Positions 16,026 through 25,209 of a stretch of 64,000 bases of DNA are shown in pieces. This DNA is from CAYGVX01 sp964544285. Lineage in GTDB: Archaea > Thermoproteota > Bathyarchaeia > Bathyarchaeales > SOJC01. The position numbers were made by a program, and so were the translations under genes. The first letter of the stretch is position 1. Each line of letters starts with the position of its first letter. The notes beneath the pieces were generated by a model that searched no databases, was not told the DNA's origin, and saw only the letters and a list, made by a program, of their open reading frames with translations. Where the stretch lies: the NCBI GenBank assembly GCA_964544285.1, contig CAZJAQ010000002.1:18608-82607 (forward strand), written 5' to 3'.

Positions 16026-17204
16026 GTGTTGGATTTGGATAAGCCTGCTAATTATCGATGGAAAATCTTAGCCATGACCTACATGTGCATGCTTTCCTTC
16101 GCCATGGTCTTTCAGTCTATTCCGCCGCTGCTCACCCTGATTCGCCAAGAGTTCGCTATCAACCATGCCCAGGCTGGCTTGCTCATGAGCTTGTTCGCGT
16201 TTCCCGGCATTTTCATATCCCTTCCTGGAGGGATTATCTCTGACCGTTTTGGCATGAAAAAAACAGGCTTAACCTCTCTAGTTTTGATGGTTGTGGGAAC
16301 ATTAATCGTAGGAACAAGCACTGGTTCTCTTCAAGCCTACTTGGGCAGAATAATCTCAGGCATAGGCGGACTGACCTTGGCGATCGTGTTGCCTCAACTG
16401 TTGTCGAGATGGTTCTTGGGAAAGGAATTAGGTGTAGGGATGGGCGTTTTCAATACCGCCATGCCTCTGGGCACGTTGCTGAGCTTTAACATCTTAGGCA
16501 TGTTGGGCAAGAGCTTTGGGTGGCAGATGCCCATTCTCTTAACGACTGCAACCAGCATTCTGGCTCTTCTGGTTTTCCTTTGGCTTTTCAAACCTCCCGA
16601 GGAGACTGAAAAAGCTAAAGATAGCGTCATCCGAGACATCACCAAGCTGGGACCTTCTATATGGCTTGTCGGTCTTTCTTGGTTGTGTTTTAACGCTGCC
16701 TTCATATCATTCGTAACTTTTTTCTCAGACTTCTTTGTGAGTCGAGGCTATGAGATTGGTTTCGCGGGCTTCTTGTCGAGCATTGTAATGATGGGGTCGT
16801 TGTTTTTGAGTCCCTTGATAGGCTATTTTGTGTACAAATTTGGAAGGGAAAATGTGCTCATAGGTGCTGGGGGCATCGTCTTGGCATCTTTAATCTTCCT
16901 CGTTCCCACATCATTCTTCGTCATCCCTCTGCTTGCGCTGATAGGCGTATTCGCAGCACTAGTGCCCGCACCGATCTTTTCTCTGCCTCCGAAGATAGTG
17001 AAGCCCAAGAACCTTGGCTTAGCCTTTGGAATCGTCACCGCATGCTTAAACGTAGGTGTACTCGTAGGTCCTTACCTTGCTGGGGCAGCAAGGGATTTCA
17101 CGGGAGAATACACTCTTAGCTTTCACATCATGGCGCTCTTCGCGGTACTGCAGACTGTTTCGATCGGGCTCTTCGCTTTGTTTAAACTTCGAAACAAGGA
17201 ATAA
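16026..17204 (+). CDS. Major facilitator superfamily transporter
   Basis: A 392-residue protein with about 12 membrane segments in two halves. The loop between helices 2 and 3 has the MFS motif GGIISDRFGMKKT (about 73-85). The start is a GTG (MLDLDKPANYRWKI). Substrate cannot be told: the helix-rich sequence resembles oxalate/nitrate/cyanate-type MFS members, which is weak evidence. It lies next to the 5-oxoprolinase operon on the opposite strand, convergent with it. Confidence 0.9.
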   Translation: MLDLDKPANYRWKILAMTYMCMLSFAMVFQSIPPLLTLIRQEFAINHAQAGLLMSLFAFPGIFISLPGGIISDRFGMKKTGLTSLVLMVVGTLIVGTSTGSLQAYLGRIISGIGGLTLAIVLPQLLSRWFLGKELGVGMGVFNTAMPLGTLLSFNILGMLGKSFGWQMPILLTTATSILALLVFLWLFKPPEETEKAKDSVIRDITKLGPSIWLVGLSWLCFNAAFISFVTFFSDFFVSRGYEIGFAGFLSSIVMMGSLFLSPLIGYFVYKFGRENVLIGAGGIVLASLIFLVPTSFFVIPLLALIGVFAALVPAPIFSLPPKIVKPKNLGLAFGIVTACLNVGVLVGPYLAGAARDFTGEYTLSFHIMALFAVLQTVSIGLFALFKLRNKE

Positions 17205-17227
17205 GCAAAACGCGCATTAGCAGCGCA

Positions 17228-18184
17228 CTATAGCTCTGCTTCTTCAAGCTTACTTCTCAGTTGGTTTAGGGCTTTCATGTATTCCAACAGTTTTTCTCGT
17301 GCTTTGCTTGGCGAAATCTTTGAAAACCGTATCTCGTCGTTAGGCTTGGCTTGTCCGAGATGAGAAACGTCTGGAGTGGTTATGACGGCGATTTTTGGGT
17401 AGCCTCCTGTCGTTTGTGCGTCTCGCATGACTATTATGGGCTTACCGCTCTCGGGAACTTGGACCGCTCCGACAGGTATAGCTTCTGAGACAATGTTTAT
17501 TGCACTTCTTTGTTCCACTTCGGGACCGTCGAGCCTGTAACCCATTCTATCCGACTCATCAGTTACAGTGCAGACGCTCGAGAGAAAAGTTTCTACGCCA
17601 TTATTTGTGAAACAGTCAGACTGGGGTCCGAGGACAACCTCAACCGTAGATTCTCTGCCGTAACGGGGAATGAATTCGTGGGGCATCGAGAAGCCCGAAT
17701 CGAGCAGCTTCTTGGGCTTACATACCTCAACGACATCTCCAGCTTTCAGTTGCCTCCCGTGAAAACCGCCGAAACAACCACGAACGTATGTTGACCGGCT
17801 ACCCAACACGACTGGCACGTCTATTCCCCCTCTTGCGGCTAGATACGCTCTGCATCCACTTCTAGGAGATCCAAAGGATAGCACGTCGCCTTCACATATT
17901 CGCAATGTTTTCCAACAGGCAACTGTGTCGCCATTTAGAGTCGGCGAGAGTTCAGCACCTGCTATGGCAATTTGAACGTCACTGAGAAACTTGAGCTCTG
18001 GACCTAGCAACGCAATTTCCAGACAAGCATCGCTAGATTTATTGCCCACCAGAAGGTTTGCCGCGACAAAGGCATAGGTATCCATCGCTCCCGAGACTGG
18101 TACGCCGTATTTTTGGAAGCCGAAGCGTCCCCAGTCTTGAACTGTTGTAAGAAGACCGGGTTTAACTACTCTGCACAGTTTCAT
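17228..18184 (-). CDS. pxpC: 5-oxoprolinase subunit C (biotin-dependent carboxyltransferase-like)
   Basis: A 318-residue KipA/urea-amidolyase-related protein that together with PxpA and PxpB hydrolyses 5-oxoproline to glutamate with ATP. Family segments GLLTTVQDWGRFGFQKYGVP and the late VMRDAQTTGGYPKIA are present. Its start overlaps the end of pxpB by four bases, as in many PxpABC operons. Gene order is A-B-C on this strand. Confidence 0.92.
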   Translation of the reverse strand: MKLCRVVKPGLLTTVQDWGRFGFQKYGVPVSGAMDTYAFVAANLLVGNKSSDACLEIALLGPELKFLSDVQIAIAGAELSPTLNGDTVACWKTLRICEGDVLSFGSPRSGCRAYLAARGGIDVPVVLGSRSTYVRGCFGGFHGRQLKAGDVVEVCKPKKLLDSGFSMPHEFIPRYGRESTVEVVLGPQSDCFTNNGVETFLSSVCTVTDESDRMGYRLDGPEVEQRSAINIVSEAIPVGAVQVPESGKPIIVMRDAQTTGGYPKIAVITTPDVSHLGQAKPNDEIRFSKISPSKAREKLLEYMKALNQLRSKLEEAEL

Positions 18185-18885
18185 TTCGGTCGTTCCTTAG
18201 TTTCTTCAAACTCTCTTTCTTCGATAGGCGTAAATTTCACAGTGTCACCCGGCTGTATCAACGCTGGCGGATGCTTGTTGACGTCGAAAAACTTCAATGG
18301 CGTTCGACCGATAATCTGCCATCCTCCAGGCGACTCGCACGGGTATATGCCCGTCTGTTTCTCAGCGATCCCCACCGACCCGGCGGGCACTCGTAGCCGC
18401 GGCGTTTTCAACCTCGGCGTCGCAATTTCCTCGGATACCTCGCCCAAGTAGGGAAAACCCGCTACGAAGCCTATCATATACACTGTGTATTCCTTGCTGC
18501 TGTGCAGTCTGACAACTTCTTCTTCGTCGAGGTTGTGGTATCTAGCCACGTAGTCGAGGTCAGGTCCATACGCGCCACCGTAGACTAGGGGCACCTCAAT
18601 CACTCGTTTGGGGGCTGAGACGCCAATCTCGCTCAGTTTTGCTTCCATATCCTTTAAACGAAAAACCAGTTGCTCATAACTCGTTTTAGAAGGGTCGTAG
18701 TAAACGAGGAGCGAACAATAGGCGGGCACACATTCCTCCAAGCCATGTATCCCAGCCTGAGAAATCGCGTGTTCTAAGGTGTGCACCTTGCGGTTTACGT
18801 CCAACCTTATGACGTTGCCGAACTGGACCAATAATGCTCTGTCGCCTACTGGCGTATACCTTGCAGGCTGGTCCAATGCCCACAC
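18181..18885 (-). CDS. pxpB: 5-oxoprolinase subunit B
   Basis: A 234-residue KipI-type protein. It starts with GDRALLVQFG and carries FVAGFPYLGEV and the SPGGWQIIGRT region, all family landmarks. In the PxpABC complex it pairs with PxpC. It follows pxpA immediately, with no gap, and overlaps pxpC by four bases, so the three are almost surely co-translated. Confidence 0.93.
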   Translation of the reverse strand: MWALDQPARYTPVGDRALLVQFGNVIRLDVNRKVHTLEHAISQAGIHGLEECVPAYCSLLVYYDPSKTSYEQLVFRLKDMEAKLSEIGVSAPKRVIEVPLVYGGAYGPDLDYVARYHNLDEEEVVRLHSSKEYTVYMIGFVAGFPYLGEVSEEIATPRLKTPRLRVPAGSVGIAEKQTGIYPCESPGGWQIIGRTPLKFFDVNKHPPALIQPGDTVKFTPIEEREFEETKERPK

Positions 18886-19665
18886 CTAGACGAAAACGCC
18901 CACAGGGGCAACTTCGATGCCTGCAGCTAAAAGCGCTTTCTTAACGGATTTCGCAAGTTCCACGGCGTTTAACGTGTCGCCATGAACACAGATGGTGTGG
19001 ACTTCATCGAACTTAACAATCTGCCCGTCGATAGCTGCTATCTTTTTTTCTTTCGCCATCTTCACGGCTCTCCCAGCCACGAGTTTCGAATCTGCTATCA
19101 CTGCTCCCGTCAAGTTTCTGGGAACCAAGGTGCCGTCTGCTTTGTAAGCTCTGTCCGCGAAAACCTCGTGTGCCACGCGTAAACCCGCTTCTGCAGCGAT
19201 TTTAGCCGTCTTTGACTTTGCCAAAGAAAATAACACGAGTCTCGGGTTAATTGCTTGGAGGGCTTCTATGATGGCTTCGGTGTACGCCTTATTCTTAGCC
19301 GCGGCGTTGTAGAGGGCTCCGTGGGGCTTAACGTGCTGCAACCCTGCCCCTGCTGCTTTGGCGAAGGCTTCGAGGGCTCCTACTTGATAGACAACGATGT
19401 TTCTGGCTTCTTCTTTCGAAAGCTCCATGTGACGGCGACCGAACCCTGTTAAATCTGGAAACCCTGGATGTGCCCCCACCGCAACCCCACTTTCCTTCGC
19501 CAACTTCACAGTTCTAGCCATTACCATAGGGTCGCCTGCGTGGAAGCCGCAAGCGATGTTTGCAGAGGTTATGTAGGGCATGATTTTTGGGTCGTGTCCG
19601 ATTTTGAAGTTGCCGAAGCTTTCGCCGAGGTCGCAGTTGATGTCGATTTTGAGTGTCACGGACAT
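18886..19665 (-). CDS. pxpA: 5-oxoprolinase subunit A (LamB/YcsF family)
   Basis: A 259-residue protein with INCDLGESFG, ANIACGFHAGDP and HVKPHGALYN, the defining LamB/YcsF segments that form the metal site. It acts with PxpB and PxpC in ATP-dependent ring opening of 5-oxoproline. Its start overlaps the end of the upstream dehydrogenase gene by ten bases, so the dehydrogenase is part of this operon. Confidence 0.95.
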   Translation of the reverse strand: MSVTLKIDINCDLGESFGNFKIGHDPKIMPYITSANIACGFHAGDPMVMARTVKLAKESGVAVGAHPGFPDLTGFGRRHMELSKEEARNIVVYQVGALEAFAKAAGAGLQHVKPHGALYNAAAKNKAYTEAIIEALQAINPRLVLFSLAKSKTAKIAAEAGLRVAHEVFADRAYKADGTLVPRNLTGAVIADSKLVAGRAVKMAKEKKIAAIDGQIVKFDEVHTICVHGDTLNAVELAKSVKKALLAAGIEVAPVGVFV

Positions 19666-20705
19666 GTCTCCTGAAGCTTGTGAACGTAGTTTAGCATGCT
19701 TTCGGCTGCGGCGGAGGGTACGGGCAAATCCTTCATCGTAACCAGACCTGGGGATGCGTTAATCACTCTGGGAATGGCGTTTACAACCATCGCTATCGTG
19801 CCAATATCCCCATGCACGCAGGGCGTGATTCTCTGGTTTATGTTGGGAACGCCTTCAATCGTTATGGAGTCGTACTCCTCTTTTGCCCCGATGTAGGCTT
19901 GAAACTCGAGCGTGATGACTTCTTTTCCCTTTCTGTACCCTCTTGCTGCCTGCCTCAAGCCAGCCGCACAGCCAGCCTTGACTTTGACAGCCTCGCTTCG
20001 CACTGGTTTTTTGGAGATGACGGGCTCGACAGGGTCAACCTTAACTTTGTCCAGATGCCACGCTAAAGCCGCTGCAATCATCGCAACCGACTGCTCCAAG
20101 CCAACATGTCCCGTGATTAGTCCCTTTTCGATGGCTTCGTGAAACTCTTCTACGCTGAGACCTGCGCCAATCTTTTTTTGGAAGGGCACTCGGCGAGTGG
20201 CGGCGTTCATGACTCTGACAGCCCTGATTTTCTCTATTCTTTGGCAGACAGATGTGAGTGTAATGACCAGTGTGTCCATTAGGAAGCCGGGGTTTATGCC
20301 TGTTCCTAAGACTGTGGCTTGGTGTTCCTTCGCCAATGAGTCGAGTTTTCTGGCTAGTTGGGGTTCTGAATGGTAGGGGTAGGAGAGTTCTTCACACGTA
20401 GAAACGACGTTTACGCCGTGTTTAAGGATGCCCTCTAGTTGGGGATAAACGTCTTTGAGGTATGAAGAGGTTGTGTGCACCACGATGTGAGGGTTTGTTC
20501 TTGAAAGCACCTCGTCAGCGTTGTTTGAAATAGTCACGCCGACATGCTTGCCTGTGACCAAGACTTCTCCCAAGTCTTTGCCCACTTTTTCCTTCGCTAC
20601 GTCGATGGCACCGACTACTTCTATTCCCTCTTTCTGGAGGAGGAATTTTGCAATGAGGCTGCCGACCGCTCCTACTCCATATAAGACTGCCTTTACTCGG
20701 TTCAT
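19656..20705 (-). CDS. Diaminopentanoate dehydrogenase-like NAD(P)-dependent oxidoreductase
   Basis: A roughly 349-residue enzyme with an N-terminal Rossmann fold (VLYGVGAVGSLIAKFL) and a C-terminal catalytic domain similar to the dihydrodipicolinate-reductase / 2,4-diaminopentanoate dehydrogenase group. A TTG at 20714 is in frame, but the ATG at 20705, behind GGTTGAG, gives MNRVKAVLYG and is preferred. Fusion to the pxpABC operon suggests a linked route in amino acid breakdown, possibly of ornithine-derived compounds; that is inference. Its start codon lies inside a 55-base duplicated segment at an assembly join. Confidence 0.78.
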   Translation of the reverse strand: MNRVKAVLYGVGAVGSLIAKFLLQKEGIEVVGAIDVAKEKVGKDLGEVLVTGKHVGVTISNNADEVLSRTNPHIVVHTTSSYLKDVYPQLEGILKHGVNVVSTCEELSYPYHSEPQLARKLDSLAKEHQATVLGTGINPGFLMDTLVITLTSVCQRIEKIRAVRVMNAATRRVPFQKKIGAGLSVEEFHEAIEKGLITGHVGLEQSVAMIAAALAWHLDKVKVDPVEPVISKKPVRSEAVKVKAGCAAGLRQAARGYRKGKEVITLEFQAYIGAKEEYDSITIEGVPNINQRITPCVHGDIGTIAMVVNAIPRVINASPGLVTMKDLPVPSAAAESMLNYVHKLQETCP

Positions 20706-20912
20706 TTTTCTCAACCTTTTTATTTTCTGTTCTTTTCTGTGTGGATATAGGTGTTTCNNNNNNNNNNNNNNNNNNNNNNNNNNNNNNNNNNNNNNNNNNN
20801 NNNNNNNNNNNNNNNNNNNNNNNNNNNNNNNNNNNNNNNNNNNNNNNNNNNNNNNNNCATTTTTCTCAACCTTTTTATTTTCTGTTCTTTTCTGTGTGGA
20901 TATAGGTGTTTC
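20703..20912. repeat. 55-base duplication flanking a scaffold gap
   Basis: The 55 bases at 20703-20757 are repeated exactly at 20858-20912, one on each side of the 100-N run. Such a perfect overlap at the two contig ends is what an unmerged k-mer overlap produces. The natural reading is one copy, which makes this gap an artefact rather than missing DNA. Confidence 0.85.
20758..20857. other. Scaffold gap of 100 N
   Basis: Exactly 100 N, the usual placeholder for a gap of unknown size. It falls in the intergenic region between the dehydrogenase (minus) and the redox operon (plus). The flanks are identical for 55 bases, so probably no sequence is missing. Confidence 0.98.
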
Positions 20913-20958
20913 GTAGCTTGCGTGTCGGTGATTTTGGGACAGAGGTTTACGTTTGTAA

Positions 20959-20968
20959 AGTTTATATC
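20959..20968 (+). promoter_or_regulatory. Candidate TATA box of the hdrA-kor operon
   Basis: AGTTTATATC lies about 82 bases before the ATG at 21046 and would place transcription start near 20990, giving a leader of about 55 bases with AAGGAG at 21029-21034. The call is by match only. Confidence 0.35.
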
Positions 20969-21045
20969 GGAGACGACTCTTCTATTCCAGAAGAACCAGA
21001 AAGGCGGCGCCCAGAACTCCTAAACAGCAAGGAGCAACCAATAGA

Positions 21046-22500
21046 ATGACTAATAGGGTACAGAATGAAATGCACTCATCCCTTATCCCGAAAGAAATCC
21101 GGGAGAAGACAAAATACTGCTTCGAATGCGGCATCTGTACAGCAAGCTGTCCCATGGCCGAATTGCTATCGCCATACTACAACCCCCGAAGCCTGCTGCA
21201 AAAGGTTCTTGTAGAGCCCGAAAAAGCTTTGAAAGAAGAAAGTCTCTGGCTGTGCGCATGGTGCTACAGATGCCACAAACAATGCCCTCAAGGGCTCAAA
21301 CCTCCAGAAATATTCCAACTTCTAAAAAGCGAAGCTGCAAAACGGGGGCTTCTCAACGGTTTCAAGAAGGCGGTCTCGACGATAGAAAAAGAAGTTCCGT
21401 TCCCAACCGTATGCTGGTACACGTGTTTTCACCCTGAGCGTGCAGAGCTAAGTAACGAAAAGTTAACAGACGCTCTGGAGAAATTGACCACACGACGAAG
21501 GCAAACAAGAAAGAAGGAAACAGCCGTCAACCACGGGGAAAGAGTGGCGATAATTGGTTCAGGTCCAGCGGGGCTCACAGCTGCTTCTGAGCTCGCAGAA
21601 AAGGGGTATTCTGTCACGATTTTTGAGGCGCTTCCCCAAGCTGGAGGTATGCTGAGGAAGAGCATGCCCGAGTACCGACTGCCTAGGAAAACGCTGGAAA
21701 GCGAGATTCAACGTTTGAAAGACTTGAGCGTGGAAATAAAGACCAACACGAAAGTTGGAAAGAACACGAGTTTTGATGAGCTTTGGCGTGACGGATACAA
21801 GGCAGTGTTCATCGCCCTCGGTGCTCACAAAAGCCGAAAGCTAGGAATCGAAGGCGAAGAGATGCAAGGAGTAATCGACGCTTTAGATTTTCTGTGGAAG
21901 GTTAACATGCAGCAGAAAGTCAGCCTCGGAAAGAAGGTTGCCGCAATTGGGGGTGGAAACGTTGCCGTCGACGCAGCTAGAACTGCCCTTCATCAAGGAG
22001 CCAGAGAAGCCGTCGTCTTATACAGAAGGACTCGAGAAGAAATGCCAGCCAACCCCTGGGAGGTCATGGAGGCAGAGAAGAAGGGCGTAAAAATCGAGTT
22101 CCTCGTGGCGCCGAAGAGAATATTGGGAAAAGACGGGAAAGCTGTAGGGCTAGAGTGCGTCAAAATGAAGCTGGGCGAACCAGACGAAACAGGCCGAAGA
22201 GCACCAATGCCTGTTGAAGGCTCCGAATTCTCCGTAGAGCTTGACACGATAATAGTTGCCATCGGAGAAACGGTAGAAGCCGCATTTTTGCCCCAAGAAG
22301 TTGAAGTGGACAAGAACAGCAGAATCTTGGTCACCCCCATTACCATGGAAACCACCATGACGGGAGTTTTTGCAGGGGGCGACGCGGTCACGGGACCAGC
22401 GACTGTGATGGAGGCTATCCTCGCTGGCAAACGAGCCGCATGCTCCATAGATCAATATTTAACAACGGTTAAAGAGGAGGAGAAACGCCGTGGCAGCTGA
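21046..22500 (+). CDS. GltD-like FAD oxidoreductase with HdrC-like ferredoxin N-terminus
   Basis: A 484-residue fusion. Residues 1-110 hold two four-cysteine clusters, CFECGICTASCP and CAWCYRCHKQCP, the paired 4Fe-4S pattern of HdrC. Residues about 165-480 form a glutamate-synthase-small-subunit-like flavoprotein: FAD loop IIGSGPAGLTAASELA, NAD(P) loop AIGGGNVAVDAAR, and the C-terminal GVFAGGDAVTGPATV. No catalytic partner GltB is nearby, so it is likely an NAD(P)H-dependent electron entry module for HdrA and KorABCD, co-encoded downstream. RBS AAGGAG is 11 bases before the ATG. Confidence 0.9.
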   Translation: MTNRVQNEMHSSLIPKEIREKTKYCFECGICTASCPMAELLSPYYNPRSLLQKVLVEPEKALKEESLWLCAWCYRCHKQCPQGLKPPEIFQLLKSEAAKRGLLNGFKKAVSTIEKEVPFPTVCWYTCFHPERAELSNEKLTDALEKLTTRRRQTRKKETAVNHGERVAIIGSGPAGLTAASELAEKGYSVTIFEALPQAGGMLRKSMPEYRLPRKTLESEIQRLKDLSVEIKTNTKVGKNTSFDELWRDGYKAVFIALGAHKSRKLGIEGEEMQGVIDALDFLWKVNMQQKVSLGKKVAAIGGGNVAVDAARTALHQGAREAVVLYRRTREEMPANPWEVMEAEKKGVKIEFLVAPKRILGKDGKAVGLECVKMKLGEPDETGRRAPMPVEGSEFSVELDTIIVAIGETVEAAFLPQEVEVDKNSRILVTPITMETTMTGVFAGGDAVTGPATVMEAILAGKRAACSIDQYLTTVKEEEKRRGS

Positions 22501-24910
22501 AAAGAAAGCTGAAGAGGAACCGCGGATAGGCGTCTACGTGTGCCACTGCGGCTTGAACATAGCGGGAACAGTTAATTGCAAAGAAGTAGCAGAGTTCGCA
22601 TCTACCCTTCCCCACGTAGTCGTTGCAAAGGACAACCGTTACACTTGCTCTGACCAAGGTCAAGAACTAATCAAAAACGACATCAGAGAACGCAACCTAA
22701 ACCGCGTGGTGGTTGCTTCCTGTTCTCCGCGTCTTCACGAACCTACTTTCCGAAAGGCATGCGAGGAGGCGGGGTTGAACAAGTATCTATTCGAGATGGC
22801 AAACATACGGGAACACTGCAGTTGGGTGCACCTTCACGAAAAAGAGGCTGCGACCGAGAAAGCTAAGGATTTGGTTAGAGCAGCGGTTGCAAAGGTTGCC
22901 CTTCTCGAACCAGCAACCGAAGCCGAAGTCCCCATTCTCAAAAAGGCACTAGTGATAGGCGGCGGAGTGGCAGGCATCCAAGCAGCCCTAGACCTAGCAG
23001 ATACAGGCTACAAAGTGTACTTGGTGGAAAAAGAGCCGAGCATCGGCGGAAGGATGGCACAGATCGACAAAACATTCCCGACGATGGATTGTTCAATCTG
23101 CATTCTCGCACCAAAAATGTCGGACGCTGGACGCCACCCCAACATAGAACTGCTAACTAACAGCGAAGTCCAAGAAGTTAAGGGCTACATAGGAAACTTC
23201 AGAGTAAAAGTGCTCAAAAAGCCAAGATACGTAACACGCGACTGCAGCGCCTGCGGCGACTGTTCAGAAGCATGCCCTGTGACCGCGCCAAACGAGTTCG
23301 ACGTTGGCTTGGCGACTAGAAAAGCTGTCTACACCCCCTTCGCTCAAGCCGTGCCCTCCACTTACATAATAGACCGCGAAATATGCCTCAACAAAGAAGG
23401 CGTCATGGCATGCGACAAGTGCATCAAAGCCTGCGAAAGAGAAGCCATAGACTTCGACATGAAACCCGAAACCCTCGAATTAGAAGTGGGCACGATAGTC
23501 GTGGCAACAGGCGCCGATGTATGTGACCCATCTGCCTTGCTAAGCTACGGCTACACTCAGCACCCAAACGTAATCACTTCCCTCGAGTTTGAAAGACTAA
23601 TCAACGCAGGCGGACCTTCGGGAGGAAACCTCATCCGCCCCAGCGACATGAAAATCCCCGACTCAGTCGCCTTCGTCCAATGCGTAGGCTCGAGGTCAGA
23701 AAAAGGAAAGCCCTATTGTAGCAACGTGTGCTGCATGAACACGATAAAAGACAGCCTCCTAATCAAAGAACACTGGCCCCACGTGAACATCTACGTCTTC
23801 TACGTGGACATAAGGGCTTTCGGAAAAGGCTTCGAAGACCTCTACAGACGAGCGAAGGAAGAAGGCGTAGTATTCATCCGAGGATTGCCCGCAGAGGTTT
23901 TTGAAGACCGCAAAACCCACAATTTATGGTTGATGGGGGAGAACACGCTTCAGAAAGAACTCTACAGAGTCAACGTGGGCATGGTTATCCTTTCAGTGGG
24001 CATCGAACCCTGCAGAGACAGCGACGTCATCCAACGCCTCTTCACGCTGTCCAGAAGCCCTGACGGATTCTTCATGGAAGCCCATCCAAAGCTTAGACCC
24101 GTCGACGCTCCCACAGGAGGAGTGTTCCTAGCGGGCTGCGCCGAGTCTCCAAAGGACATTAAAGACAGCGTGACTCAAGCGAGCGCTGCAGCAGCACGCG
24201 CGGGCATCCTGATGGCACAGGGAAAAGTAACAGTCGAAGCCATCACACCCAAGCCTATCCCTGAAAACTGCGAGATTTGTGGGCTATGTGCTCGAGTTTG
24301 CCCCTACAATGCCATACGGGTAGACAAGGAACGGAAACTTGTCGAGGTAGTCGAGGCTGCATGCGCTGGATGTGGCACGTGCGGCGCCGAGTGCCAATTC
24401 GAAGCTCTGCACATGCGTCATTTCACGAACTCTCAGATAATGGCTCAAATCGATGCTCTGACGGAAGAGGACGCTGACAAGAAGATAATCGCGTTCTGCT
24501 GCAACTGGTGCGCCTATGCTGGGGCAGACTTCGCAGGTGTCAGCCGAATGCAATACCCGCCAAACGTTCGCATAATCCGAACCATGTGCTCTGGAAGGGT
24601 GTCGCCGAAGTTTGTGGAGCACGCTTTCGCCAGAGGCGCTGGCGCAGTGTTAGTTGCAGGTTGCCATCCGGGAGACTGCCATTACATTAACGCTAACTAT
24701 CAGACGCAGAAGAGGGTGGAGCGGTTGTGGAAGAAGATGGAGCGACTTGGAGTTGACAAAGGGAGGCTGCAGCTTCTGTGGGCTTCAGCTGCGGAAGGAG
24801 AGAGAGTTGCCTCCAAGGTACGCGAAATGCAGGCAACCTTGAACAAGCTAACAGCCGAGGAAGTGGAAAAATCAAAGAAAGCCTTTGCAGAGGAGCAGGG
24901 ACGGGATTGA
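22490..24910 (+). CDS. hdrA: HdrA-like flavoprotein fused to MvhD-like domain
   Basis: An 806-residue protein. The N-terminal module (about 1-130) has VYVCHCGLN and VVASCSPRLHEPTF, an HdrA-specific iron-sulfur domain; the FAD loop GGGVAGIQAALDLA is at about 157-170, followed by inserted ferredoxin motifs (CSACGDCSEACP and CEICGLCARVCPYNA). From about 664 to 790 is an MvhD-like domain with CCNWCAYAGAD and CHPGDCHY. GTG start, overlapping the previous stop by 11 bases. HdrA is the flavin electron-bifurcation centre of heterodisulfide reductase; here HdrBC are absent, so partners are the flanking GltD-like protein and Kor. Confidence 0.92.
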   Translation: MAAEKKAEEEPRIGVYVCHCGLNIAGTVNCKEVAEFASTLPHVVVAKDNRYTCSDQGQELIKNDIRERNLNRVVVASCSPRLHEPTFRKACEEAGLNKYLFEMANIREHCSWVHLHEKEAATEKAKDLVRAAVAKVALLEPATEAEVPILKKALVIGGGVAGIQAALDLADTGYKVYLVEKEPSIGGRMAQIDKTFPTMDCSICILAPKMSDAGRHPNIELLTNSEVQEVKGYIGNFRVKVLKKPRYVTRDCSACGDCSEACPVTAPNEFDVGLATRKAVYTPFAQAVPSTYIIDREICLNKEGVMACDKCIKACEREAIDFDMKPETLELEVGTIVVATGADVCDPSALLSYGYTQHPNVITSLEFERLINAGGPSGGNLIRPSDMKIPDSVAFVQCVGSRSEKGKPYCSNVCCMNTIKDSLLIKEHWPHVNIYVFYVDIRAFGKGFEDLYRRAKEEGVVFIRGLPAEVFEDRKTHNLWLMGENTLQKELYRVNVGMVILSVGIEPCRDSDVIQRLFTLSRSPDGFFMEAHPKLRPVDAPTGGVFLAGCAESPKDIKDSVTQASAAAARAGILMAQGKVTVEAITPKPIPENCEICGLCARVCPYNAIRVDKERKLVEVVEAACAGCGTCGAECQFEALHMRHFTNSQIMAQIDALTEEDADKKIIAFCCNWCAYAGADFAGVSRMQYPPNVRIIRTMCSGRVSPKFVEHAFARGAGAVLVAGCHPGDCHYINANYQTQKRVERLWKKMERLGVDKGRLQLLWASAAEGERVASKVREMQATLNKLTAEEVEKSKKAFAEEQGRD

Positions 24911-25209
24911 TGGTGCCTCAAAAACTTTGGAGAAAACCCCTAGACGCCGACAAAATCAAGACTTCTGAAGCGGAAATCCACATAATACCCGACTTGTGCA
25001 AGGGCTGCGGCTTCTGCATCGAATTTTGCCCAAAAAAAGTGCTGGAAAAGTCTGACGAGATCAACAAGAAAGGCGCATACCCACCGAAAGTAGTGGATGA
25101 AAGCAAATGCGCTCTCTGCGGCTTCTGCACAGCCATCTGCCCAGAATTCGCGATATTCACGGTAGAAAGGAAAGATAGGAAGGATTGTGACGATGGAAGA
25201 AAAGAGTAG
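24910..25209 (+). CDS. korD: 2-oxoacid:ferredoxin oxidoreductase delta subunit (ferredoxin)
   Basis: A 99-residue ferredoxin with two 4Fe-4S motifs, CKGCGFCIEFCP and CALCGFCTAICP. The ATG at 24910 shares bases with the hdrA stop (TGATG), showing translational coupling. The frame is open farther upstream but that portion belongs to hdrA. It transfers electrons from the thiamine-diphosphate centre of KorAB. Confidence 0.93.
   Translation: MVPQKLWRKPLDADKIKTSEAEIHIIPDLCKGCGFCIEFCPKKVLEKSDEINKKGAYPPKVVDESKCALCGFCTAICPEFAIFTVERKDRKDCDDGRKE

Noticed and set aside
20758..20857. Insertion or repeat element at the first N-run
   Set aside because: The duplicated flanks are at the contig ends and fit an assembler overlap; no terminal inverted repeats or transposase.
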